Assembly: GCA_004335835.1 (NCBI GenBank)
Contig: RWJK01001844.1
Location: forward strand, 33,559 to 97,558
Source: Scenedesmus sp. ARA3
Lineage: Eukaryota; Chlorophyta; Chlorophyceae; Sphaeropleales; Scenedesmaceae
DNA length: 64,000 nucleotides
Direction: 5' to 3'
This document shows, piece by piece, positions 49,838 through 62,300 of the stretch (the first letter of the stretch is position 1; each line of letters opens with the position of its first letter). The position numbers were made by a program, and so were the translations under genes. The notes beneath the pieces were generated by a model, which worked only from the letters and a program-made list of their open reading frames with translations, did no database searches and was not told the DNA's origin.

Positions 49838-50801
49838 TTATCAGCAGTTTAACAAGCAGCAAGCGTACATCAACGTGTTGTAAATTTGCTCGCAGGTGGC
49901 CACTAGGGTCACTAGGGTCACTAGGGTTGCCGGTGACTGAGGCTCCTGTGTTTCAAACATACTTTTAAACCGTTTTTTGTGGCTTGTGCTCGTTGGCATT
50001 CTCTGAGGTCACCTGTATTTTTATCGGCGCCTGCAATCGTAGACGTCACTGTGGTGACTACCATTATAAACGAAGGCCGGACGAACAGTACACGACCCGC
50101 CGTACGAAGGCATGCACACTGCTCATATCTTTCATATATGAGCTGTCGAGGTCCTCCTTGCTGGATCGCACCCCGCTTGCGGTCTGATCAGCAAAGGCTG
50201 GCAGGTGTGCTACTGCTGTCGCAGCATTGGCTGCATGATCGTTGGCGTCCATGCGTACATATGCTTGCTTTAGGGCAATGGCAAGCTTCTGAACGTGAAT
50301 CATACCTAGCCAGCTGACACTACAACTAGTAGCGTGGCACCAGGCAGGTAAAGCACCACGTGTCTCCTTTACAGACCCAGACAGCGCGCGTATGCGCGAC
50401 GACCGGGTTCAAAATGCGTCAATCGACCATCACTAGGCACTGCAGCGTGCGATGCGATACATGATTTCACTCACAGCTTGCTCGAAATATGAGCATGCAC
50501 GGAGTCTGCTGTGCACGCTTTGCAAGCTCCTCATGTGTGTACAACCTGTTGCGCATTGTTGAAAAGCACGCGGCTACAACCCTGTTGTTGCGCCTCACGT
50601 GCATAAACCTTCTGCTTGCTGTCACAGCTGCCACAGTGTGGACTGGAGCATCCCTGCCAGCGCTGGTGCTATACCTTCTGCTGTGTGTGCACTGCTTTTC
50701 CAGCAGTCTGCAGGGCATACAAGGAAAACACGAGCTGGATCCCGCATATTCACCCAACTGCAGCAGCATCCCTGAAGTGTAAGATCCGGCAACAGTCCCA
50801 C
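49838..50801. other. Intergenic region after the RING gene
   Basis: TGTAA at 49879-49883, 41 nt after the stop, is the likely poly(A) signal of the RING gene. A 9 bp unit (CACTAGGGT) is repeated about three times around 49900-49930. The remainder contains no supported gene and should include the promoter of the large secreted-protein gene. Confidence 0.5.
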
Positions 50802-51169
50802 ATGAGGCAGGCCAGTGCACCACAGCTGCTGCTGCTGCTGGCGCTGGCATCCGTAGCTCTGAGGTGCCAGTGCAGCTCAATCATTGACAAGTCAGCTGGA
50901 GCCATCCCTGCCAGTGCATCTGGCAGGCTACTCACAGCAGCGCCGGCACCTGCCAGGCAGGGTTCAACATGCACAGTGGTGCCGGGAGAAACCACGGACG
51001 CATGCCACAGCAGCTGCCAGGTGAGGCAGCTGCAGGAGCAACTGCAGCCGACGTGTTGCGGCTCCATGCTCCGTACTGTCAGATGATCTTCGGAACAGCA
51101 CCAACTGCATGCAGACCACACACCGCACTCTGCTGTGCTTTCGTGAGCCAGCCCGAGCTGAACCTGTTG

Positions 51170-51268
<99 letters not shown>

Positions 51269-52752
51269 AGGCTTGCAAGGACACCCCGGGCACTGCTGCC
51301 GACTCGAGGCAGTGCGCGTGCTGCAAGGCAGCAGGCTGGGTCCCAAACCCCAGCAGTCCAGCGGCCTGCAGGGCCTGCCCGCGCGGCTGGACTGCACAGC
51401 AGGGGGAGCGACAGTGCAACCAGTGCCAGCCCGGGTACTCCACACTACAGCAAGGATCCACAGTGTGTGATGCATGTGCAGCAGGATACGAGGGACCTAC
51501 ATGTGCGCCATGCGAGCCTGGTAGCTACAGCGCGCGTGGGCCAGCTTCAACCACAGCAGTTGGGTGCCTGCCGTGCCCTCTAGGTAGCAGCAGCAGTAAG
51601 GCAGCAGGCACGCTGGCTGACTGCAAGACAGCAGATGGCCAGGGCATTACTAGCCTGCTGGCCACTGTGACGCTGCTGAGCGCCTGCAATGTTAGTTTGG
51701 CGGCTGCGCTGCTGCCAGTTGTGGAGGATGCAGTGGCGGATGCTGCAGGCAACAACAGTGATGCAGAGTATGACGTGGCAGCAGGCGGCTGCGCCATGCG
51801 CGTCAGGGTGAGCTGACACAGCGGCTGTGTTCAGCACTGCTGCTGGATGCATGAGTAGGCCGTCTAGCATTCGCCAGTTGTTACAGGGGCGCCTGCAGTG
51901 CTGCAGCTGCAGCGTGTACATGCAGCAGCTTTGGCAGGTGCAAGCACATGCAGGAGGCAGCCAGCAGCAGCCCATCCCACCATTGCAACGCAGCTCACAG
52001 CTAGCCACTGAGCACGCAAAGAGCACTGCACACCATTCTGCGGTGCTGCCCCAGCATGTTCCCAATGCTCCGCTCAATGCACAACCGCCTGTGCACGCTG
52101 CAACTGCAGGCAGCCCGCCGCCGCGCATCCCGGCCAGTCCAAGCCGGCGCCACGGAAGTAACCGCAAGCTACAGCTTCAGTGTGCTCGCCACGTCAGCAG
52201 CCGGCCTGGCCCCCAAGCCCCTGCAGCTGGAGCTGCTGCAGCGGCTGGTGGGGCTCAAGCTGCCAGGGTTTCCACGGCTGCTGCTTGTGGCAATCGGTGA
52301 GTGGATGAGCTGCGTGCAGCTGCTGGCAATGAATGTTGCTGCTCAGTGCTGTTGGAGCTGCCTGGCTGTGCAGTGGTGTACCTGGCAGCGATTTGTGTCC
52401 TGACTCAGCTTGCAGGACGGCAGAAGGGCGCAGCATGCATGCAAAGCGTGTGTTCATGAGTGAAGATGCAGAGGGCTTCGCAGTTGTAGTGTACCATATG
52501 TGGCTATACCGGTCTGTACCGGCTGAAGCTGCCCCGTTTTGCGAGGCTGTTCCTGGTGTCAATCGGCGAGGCGATTTGAAGTGAGGCAGCTGCCGCTGTG
52601 TCTGTTGCTGCTGCTGGCGGAGCTGCCAGCTGTGCGAGCTTGTAGCTGGTGGCACTCGGTGGGTGCTTCGTGAAGCTGCAAGGCGGCAGAAGGGCGCCGC
52701 AAGTGAACAGAAAGCATGCAAGGATGCCCTGTGTGTGGCGGCTACAGCTATG

Positions 52753-52803
<51 letters not shown>

Positions 52804-55800
52804 ACACAGCTGCACGTTGAGCTTGGGCAGAACCCCAGCGCCTGGTGCACACCAAGAACGCACCATCAGCCTGTGCTCCACCATGCTGCGTGCACGCTTG
52901 TGCTGTTGGTGCTTGCGCCTTGCGCTGTGCTCAACAGGTGCCATGCTGCTGTTGCTGCTGCTGCTGTTGCAGGCGTGTCTGACCAGGGATCCCGTGATGA
53001 GCCTGCCCGAGGTAGGTGCTGCTGACTGCACCGGAAGCGGCAGCTGTGCCATGCACTTTTGTATGGCGTGTTGCATGGTCTTGATTTCCAACAGCCACAG
53101 CATGCCAGTGTGACGCTAAGGAGTTGCCCCCCTCTGCTGCGCCTGCTTCTGGCTGCTGTCACCAAACCAATCAAACTATGTGCTGCCGTGCAGGCTGCCA
53201 GGGCGACCCAGATGCCTCGCTGCTGCCCAATGCACTGTGGGAGTGCTCAGAGGCCACACCATCAGGCAGCAGCTGCCTGGCTGATGGCTGCGCGCCTGGC
53301 TTCTCACCATCCACGCCGCTGCTGTACGCTTCATGCGTGGCTGGGCAGTGGAAGAAGGACAAGGCGGCAGGGCGGTGCCTGGCTGGTGAGTGCTATGGGT
53401 TGTTGTGTGGTGCCATGCGGCCTTGTGTGTTGCCTAGCAGTGTGCTGTTGTGCAACAGGGTTGGCATCAGTTGCAGCTGCCTCGCATCGCAACCTCCGCT
53501 TGCTGATCGTTTGGTGGCAGCCGAGAGTATCCAGGTTGGCCTCGCGGAGCCTCTGCCTGCACATGCTGTGCTGCTGGTCCTTGCGTACTGCGGGAGCAAC
53601 ACCATTGGACGACTAAGCCTCTGCCGGACCTTGTGTTGCTGCTGCTGATGCTTGCCTGCCTCCCTGCAGACTGCAGCGGCAACCCGCGCGGCATAAAGCC
53701 CGCCAACTGGAACTGTAACAGCACGGCAGTGGGCGGGCTATGCGCTGCCACCTCATGCAGGGCTGGCTTTGAGCTGAGGGGTCCACTGCAGGCCCGCTGC
53801 CAGGCGCGCGGGTGGCACGTGATCAGCGGATCCTGCAGGCCCAGGCGTGAGTGACCCATGCTTGCGGCTGCCATGTGTGCTGTGCTTGTGCTGTTCTGGC
53901 CTCGAGGCATGCATGGTACCCGGCAGCAGAGGGATCCGGCTCAACAACAGGCGTGGTGACAGAAGTTCTGTCGCTTTTTTGTCGGCGCAGAGCTTTAGTT
54001 ACCCGCGCGCGTCGGCGCGCCGGCAGTTGTCACAGCACTGGACAGAACCGCTAACTGAGCATCTTGTCTTTGAGCAGCAAGGCTGTTTGGCCCAGCATAA
54101 GGCTACAAAACAGCAGCCCCCCGACTGGCCGCCATGCCATTGCTGCTGCTCCTTGCTGCCGCAGCTTGCTTCGGCCTGCCAAGCGAGGCGGGTGCCGGCC
54201 TGCCATGGCCTGGCTGCAACTCCTCGGCACCTATCCCACACAACACAACCTGCATTGCCACCTGCCCCAACCGTAACAAGCGCAGCAGCACAGGCCGCGC
54301 AGCTGCGGCAACCGGCGTCAGCGCGCAGTGCAGCTTTGGGCAGTGGCTGGTCACCGGCACCTGTGCTGAGGCACCACCCGTGGTTCCAGGTGCGTGCTGT
54401 TGAGGGCGACTATTGTTGTTGCATGCGTTGCACTTTGTACCTGCTTGGTTCTCGCCATGTCGCATCCACTGGGTCGTGCAATGCGGCGAAGGTGGTGTAG
54501 CTATGTAAGCTGGCTGTTGTCCCTCTTGCCTGCCTGCTGTGCAGCGCTGCCCTGCGTCAATCGTCAAACATGACCCCACATGTGACCTGTGCAGCTTGAC
54601 TGTCAAAACTAATGCAGCAGCTTACTGTCTCTACCTACCTGCCTGCCTGCCTGCCTACCTTCTTAATGCATGCAGCGCTGCCGTGCGCCAACCCTCCCAA
54701 CAAGGCCCCGGGCGTGTCCTGGGCCTGCAGCGAGGCTGCGCCCACAGCCAGCGGCAGCTACTGCCTGGGCAGCTGCGGCCAGGGCTCCGGGGCACTGGGC
54801 GGCATGCTGCTGGCAGCCTGCAGCAACGGCAGCTACAGCATCAGCGGGGAGTGCGTCTTTGGCTGTGAGTGACTGGCTGTTGGGCTGTCTGGCTGCTGCT
54901 TTTCTGTATGTGCTTGGAGTCTGAATGTTTGATGGCAGCACAGGCAGGGTCTGCTTGCAGGATGCCTGCTGCTGCAGATGCTCCTAGCAGCGGTGCTGAA
55001 ATGCATGGCTGTAGTTATTTTGAGTGACACATGTGCTCAGGTGTAGCATCTTGTTGGCATCCCTTGTTGTGGCACTGCTACTCACTATTGCAGCAAGCAG
55101 CTGATTGCAAGAGTCTGGCATGCCACACAAGCACTGTGCAGCTCAACATACTCAAATGCTCTCCTGCTGCTGCTGCTGCTGCTGCCGCAGCCGCCATCAC
55201 CTGCCCCTACCCTCCCAGCAGCCAGCCCGGCTATGTGTGGGAGGCATGCAGCTCAGGCAGGGCGGGGGCGGGCCAGCTGTGTGTGGGGCAGTGCGCGCCT
55301 GGCTACGCTGCTTCCGGCGCCATCACAGCATTTTGCCAGGTCACCGGCAGCCACATAGTGCAGGGCAGCTGCACAGAGCTGCGTGAGTGGCGCTGCCTGC
55401 TTCGTGCTTTGCCTGCTGCCTATGTGCGCTAGCTGCAGCAGCGTGTGCCCTCAACCATATGACTGCTATTTGGCCGGCAACGACAATCGCTTCGTTAAAT
55501 AGTGAGGGCGAGCAGCCAAATGCAATTGGATGGGACACATAATAAGCCCGCTACTTGAGCTGATGTGTCATCGCTGCTGCTGCTGCTGCTGGTGGTGCCC
55601 TTGTGTCCTGCTTTGCAGCGTGCCCCAACCCTCCCAACTTTGCTGCTGGCGTGGCCTGGCCTTGCTCCAGCGGCAACACCAGCAGCGGCAATTCGTGCAA
55701 GGGCAGCTGCACATTGGGCTACACTGGGGGCATTGCGGCCTCCTGCAAGCAGGGCAGCTGGGAGCTGGTGGGCTCCTGCGAAGGTGTGTGACCTGGGAGA

Positions 55801-56159
55801 TAGATGCTGCCAGCCAACACAGACATGTGTTAAGCAGTAGGGCGGCTGTGTGGGCTGTTGCAGTGTGCAGTGGCAGTGCATGATGCTTGGCTGCTTGGGT
55901 AGCGTGGTGCAGGCTGTGTTTGTCTATTGCAACAACAATGTGCACTTGCTGCCATGCACGCTCATACACAAGCTGTCATGTCTGCCCATCTGCTGCGTGT
56001 GTGTTTGCCGCAGGCCCAGCCAGGTGTGACAACCCGCCCAACAGCCTGCCAGGTTTCACCTGGGCCAGCTGCGCCACAGGAAGTGCATGGCCCTTGGACG
56101 TTAGCTTGCTCCATGCAGTGAGCTTGGCGACAGCCTGTTGGCCATAAACTGTGCTTCAT

Positions 56160-56221
<62 letters not shown>

Positions 56222-56222
56222 N

Positions 56223-56283
<61 letters not shown>

Positions 56284-59200
56284 TGCTGCAGGGCCGGCCA
56301 CGTGTGCCGTGCCTCCCAACAGCCTGCCCGGCTACACCTGGTCAGGCTGCACCACAGCTCCTCAAGTCGGCGGCAGCTGCGCAGGCGGCTGCGTGCCCGG
56401 CTACACTGCAAGCACTGCAGATGGTACCATCAGCGCTCTGTGTGGTGCTGACCGCCGGTTCACTGTCTCAGGGCAGTGCAACCCCAACAGTGAGTGGCAC
56501 GCAACCTTGAAGCAACAGCAGGTATTGGAGTTGGCGAGGCTATATAGCACCTCGTGATGAAGTGTCACAGGGTCGGACCCTGCTGCTAGCTGCCAGAAAC
56601 ACGAACCTTATCTGCAGGCAGAAGCAAAATGTGCCGCTGTTGTCCTCTTGCATCATGCCACGGTGGCCTGGGAATTGCTTTGGCGGAGTGAGCCACAACT
56701 TGATGAGCACATAGCATGGGACGAGAAAGGAAAAGTGTATGCCTGTTGTAAAGATGAACAGTCTAGCATGAAAAAAGCAAAGCTGCACACCTTCAAGCAA
56801 AGCTCGCTGTTGTATCGGTGCATGACTTAGAGCACCAGGACCTGCAACCTCAGCAAATTGCAAGCAGATGGCTGTGTAGGAGAGGGTTTAAGCATCGTTG
56901 CATCATGGCCTTGGTGCGGTAGCCTTGCACACCGTGTGTCTGTTGGTCTGCTCTACTGCCTGCAGGCTGCTCAGGAGCACCTAACACAGCCACAGGCTTT
57001 GACTGGCGGCCCTGCTCACAAAATGTTAGAGGCGGTGACAGCTGCACAGGTGGGTGCGCATGCCTGCTGGAGCAGCATTGCAGCTACCTTGTGCAAGAGC
57101 TGAGCACGAGTCCTATACTGCGCTGGCCACAGCAATGGATGCAGAGCTAGCCCCTGCACTTGCTGCGGCTGAACCTGTTTTGCAATGCTCAAAGTGCCAA
57201 GCAGCTCACTGTATGCTGCTGCAGCAGCATCACCTGCCAGAACAAATAGCGTACATGAGTGATTGCTGTGCAAGATGCAAATGTGCTGTTGGCATCCTGC
57301 TTGCAAACAAGCATATCTGGCAAGCACTCACATTTGAGTGACTGTATCTACAGCCTGACGTAACTGCGCTTATCCAGCACTTCACAATGATGGTCTGCCA
57401 TGCATGCTCATTCATGTGCAGGCCGCTGCAAAACAGAAGCCGGGTACAACGCACCAGGCGGTGTCCAGCCAGTCGGGGAGTGCATTGCTGGCCGTTTCCT
57501 CGTCAGCGGCTCATGCAGTGAGTGACTGCAGCAAATCCATAGACGTTACTGGAGCGGGCAAATGCCATTGCAGCATCGTGCTATGTGCCGCTGCAGCAAC
57601 CACCGTGCTCCGAACATGCTAATAGCCGCCAGCAACCACGTTGATGTGCCTGCCAACCAACCAGCTCACTTTGCATGTTGCCGCCAAGAAAGTTGGCGGC
57701 ACAGCAAACACCGGCAGCAGCAGTCTTTTGCTCGCAAGAGCGTCCACTAGCTTTGAGCGCGTGTTGCATTCGACACGACCCAATCTGCAAACCTTCAAGC
57801 CATCAGTGATGATCACTATCTATGTGCTGTCTGCCAGGGGTACCTCCGACGCATCTGCTGCTTCCTACGCATGTTCATCCTTGCCTGCTGTGTTCCATGT
57901 CGCGTGTGCTGCAGTCTTCGACAACAACCCGCCAGTGCCGTTAACTGCACCACCAGTCGTGACAGCCCGCAACGCTGTAGCACAGCAGAACATACAAGTC
58001 CTCTACAGCGACCCTGATGGTGATGGCTTGGGGGGTGCAGGACTGGACAGCGCAGTGGGCCCTAGCGGCCTGAGAAGCTTCCCTGACACCTCCGAGCTTT
58101 CAAATTTCATAATCGACCTTGGAAACGGCGACGGCGTTGTCGAACTTGTTTCAAATATCGCCGCATTCATAGTCACATGGACCCCCAGTGCTGGCAGCAA
58201 CTTGCTGGCCGTGTCTGGCTCCATCGTCGTCACATATTATCTTATAGACGATCGCGGCGCGGAGGCCACTGGCACAGTGACATTCATTTGTGAGCATTGC
58301 TGCAGCCAGGATGTGTGTGCTGTTCATTGTAAGCAGGCAGCTGGTGAGCTGGGCATGTTTAGAGCTGGCTGATGCGCATCAGGTAGTGTGGAGTATGGTT
58401 TCGTCTTGCAGCAGCCACAGTAGTCTGTCTGTCACCAATGCAACCTCACAAAATGTGCCAATGTTTGCTTTTGACTAGAGGTACAGTGTACGTGCCTGAT
58501 CCCGCTGCCTCTCTTCCATCTGGTGCTGCAACGGGTGCTGCATCTGCTGCTGCTGCTGCAGTGACGCCACTGTCAACAGACCCTGTATTTGTGCTGGGGG
58601 GCCGAACTGCCAGCACGTACTTCTATCCAAATACCGGGCCCAAGGTATGACATGTGCAAGTGCACTGCAGAGCTGCTCAGCCACTGCCATGCCATGTGCC
58701 TATCTCTTCAATGTTGTCACGACGCTGCACTGCTGTACTGAGTCCTGGCTGGAGTCTGCTTGTGCTTGCGGCAGCCAACATGAAGTGGCTGCCTTGTTGT
58801 TGTATCGACTTACATGTGGTGCACGTCCAGCACGGCTGCACATGTACACACAGGCCACATCAGCAGTTATGGGCGCTTGCATCGTTTGTGTGACGCAAAA
58901 GGTTCGTCAGCCAATGCACAGTGCACAGCCATACACACATGGTGATGTGTAGAGAGCTGACGTTGCTGACGGCTGCACCACTTGCAGGATTTCTTTTCAG
59001 TCATGATGACTGGGGCCGGTACTCCTCCTACGGTGATGCAGCAGGTCAGCAAGCACTCGCCGCAGACAGCTGTGCTGAGTCACAGGGCCGCGGCTGCCAC
59101 AAACCCGTAGCCTGAGATAGTAACACAGCATGCTGCTGCTTCCGCTGCTGCTGCCCAGTTCATGACCTGGGCGTGGTGTAGATGAGTGAACCTGAAGTTG

Positions 59201-59333
59201 CAGAGCTATGCGCGGCATGTTCGATGCAGCAGTAGCTAGTGCAAGTTTGTAGACAACTTCTTTGCAGTCATGCTTGCCCTGCTAACCTCCCGGTGGTCTG
59301 AATGAGTGAGACTGCTGCTGCTGGTACTGCCGC

Positions 59334-59365
<32 letters not shown>

Positions 59366-62300
59366 AAGTTTTCTGGGTCAGGCAGTTTCGAGACTGCTGG
59401 GACTGCGCTGTTGGACTATCAAGGCGCCACCATTGCAGTGGGACACCTGGGTGAGGACGAGAGGGGATTTAGGGGATTACATGTATCATCCTCACGTTTG
59501 TGGTCATTGCAGAAACAGACATAAATGCACTTCGCATCAGCTGGCATTGCGTGGTCAGCTCGCGCAAGTGCCTTTGGAAATGGTTTTCACATGCCATGCA
59601 TGTAAAGACCATTTCGAATGGCACTTGCACGAGCGTGTGGGTATTGTGCTGTTTTGTTGCCTGCTTGCCAGCGCACACTGCCAGGGGAACTTCAGGTAGA
59701 CAATGTCAACGTCAAGCACATACCAGGGATAGGTTCTGCATGTGGCACTCCGTCAACACATGTTACAGATGTATATATTTCCAGGCGCCACCCATGCGTT
59801 CCTACTTTTACTTGGCAGGCCAACTCTGTAGGCGTCGGCGTCAAGCCAGTCAGCCAGCACCAGGCTGCTGGCACTGCTGCAAAGCATACATGTGTGCTGC
59901 ATCTGCTCTGTCGACTGTGACGTGTGCTGTAGGTGGCGCAAGCACTTCCGACCTGTTTGTGCGCAAGGTGGCCAGTGATACTGCCAAGACAGTTATCTAC
60001 ACAAGGACCTGGGGCAGTGCTGGTACCGAATACTTCAGGTGCGAGACGTAGCCGCCAGCAAAGATGCTGGCCAGCGAGAGTGGCCAGCGCGCCAACCCTG
60101 TTGCCGTTGTATGCCAGATGGATGGGGTGATGCTTTGATGGATGGGGTGATGCCAGATGGATGGGGTGATGCTTTGCTGCTTATGCCAGATGGATGGGGT
60201 GATGCTTTGCTGCTTATGCCAGATGGATGGGGTGATGCTTTGCTGCTTACAGCAGCCCGTGTGAAGCATCTCCCATCAAGAGCAAGTGCAAGTCCTTGCT
60301 ATGAAGTGGGCGCTGCGCAAGATGCAAGATGCAAGTCGCTGGCCCCTATGAGCCTCTCATTGGCTCCAACTGAGGTTTCCACTCCTCGTTGAGTGGAGCA
60401 TGTAATGTAATGTAATGTAATGTAATGTAATGCAAGTGGCAGCCCTGCGGCCTGCCGCTGCCGAGCGCCTGGACATCGTTGATGTTGAAGCATTGTGTGT
60501 TTGTTTGTCTTGGTGTGGTTGTGGTCAAGGTCTTGCTGTCCACAGCTGCTGTTCGTCTGACTGTGGCATGACACGCCAAGACAACAGTATATGCTGTGTT
60601 GCAGGGATGCCGTGGTATCTGGCTGCTTCATGTATGTGCTGGCGGTCACAACAGGCGACATGCCCAGGGAGGGGCTCAGCGGCAGTGGCTTTTTCACAAA
60701 CGCTGGGTCATCCACAACACCACCTGACATCTATGTTGCCAAGGTGGACTTGCGTAAGTCTGGGAGCTGTACGTGCCAACGACTGAATATGGACATCAGT
60801 GGATGCAAGCACGCGGAGCTATATGTGCAGAGGTTGCAAATGCAACTGCCGCTCGAGTTTAGGCTGCAAAATGTATGTGCTGCGAACATAAGCCACTAAG
60901 CTGCCTGGTTTTGCCAGCCCTGATCCACAGTTTAAAAATCCTATGTCACTATCACCAGCTTTGCATTGAAGGCGGTCATAACTGGAAGGCCACACCAACT
61001 GTCATCCTGCTGTGGTGCACCCTGCAGGTGACGCAACCCGGGTGTGGAGCTACCAAGTGCCGCTGCCAGGCCAAGACGAACCGCGCGGCAACAAGATGCT
61101 GCACCTGCACCAAGCAACAGGTGACCTGTACCTCGTGACCACCAATGAGTTGAAGCTAACCAAGCTGGTTGTGATCAAGATATCACAGCAAGGCAGCGCT
61201 CCTCCCAGCCATGCTGCCGTGGACGTGGACATATCCACACTCGGGCTGGCAGATCCCACGACCACTACATCCAGCAAGAGGGTCATTGTCACCGGGGTGG
61301 TGCTGACGCAACAGGGCGCGCTGTGGATTACTGGCCAGACCCAAACTGCAGGCGGCAACCTTGAAGGCTCCTTCTTCATCCAGGTGTGTTTCTTTCAAGA
61401 AGATGCATTGGATCTGCTTGGATGAGCTGTCATACGGAGGCAGATCTCTAAATTCGGACCAGCAAGGCACCCGCCGCATGTGATCAGCTGCCTGAACATG
61501 CATGCTAGCAGGGACTGGCATATGCCACGCCAGCCACTGAAGCAGCCAGCAAGTGCCATTTTGCAAGCGATGCCGCCGCGGCATACATGCCATACTACAG
61601 ATGCTATTTTACCCAGACATAGCACACTATGCGCCATCGCTTGCAAATGGCACTTGCTGGCTGCTTCAGTGGCTGGCCCCTACACAGCGGCTGTGTGTTG
61701 GCAGCGTGGCGGCATGTATGCCGCTTTGTGTCGGCAGCGTGGCTTACGGCTGGCAACCACATATGATTTCTATGTTCTGCAGGTGTCACCTAGTCTGAGT
61801 GTGGTAAGCACTGCAACGCGCAACGTGGGCCAGCCAGGGTTCAACCTGGTGGATGATGCTGATGTGGACGCTGCTGGAGACCTTTACGTCTGTGGCAGGT
61901 GAGCAAGGTCATGTCATCGTTGCGTCGCTGCAGCGCAGCACGCCAGCCATGCCCTGCCACTGTCAGTGCACCCTCGTGCTAGCTAGCTTGCTTCAAGAAA
62001 GGGACTGCTAGGTTTGCAGGTTACCTGCAGGGCTGGGGCTCTAGAGACGGGCTGTCTCCCGTGACAGCAGAGCATGTTAAACTTGTTATCCCCAAATCGC
62101 TGGCTTTCAAGCATGCACCTTTCATCAAAGCAGTCAGCAAGAGCACAGGGTTATTTTTCTTCTGTCAGCAGCACTGTCAGGTGCGCGGCCCTACGGATTT
62201 CTCGGCACTTTCCTGCAGCCACTTAATCATCATGATAAGTCTCAGTGAAAGTGTACTGCAAAACGCTTCAAGCAAAGACGGTTTGACCCTTGAATTGTGG

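Noticed and set aside
49900..49930. Telomere-like CACTAGGGT repeats
   Set aside because: Only about three 9 bp units, not the TTTAGGG or TTTTAGGG algal telomere unit, and internal to the window.
52416..52740. Two GCGGCAGAAGGGCGC-containing segments considered as exons of the secreted-protein gene
   Set aside because: Neither gives a phase-consistent open exon between 52296 and 53194; they look like another pair of diverged local copies, but the source exon is not identifiable.
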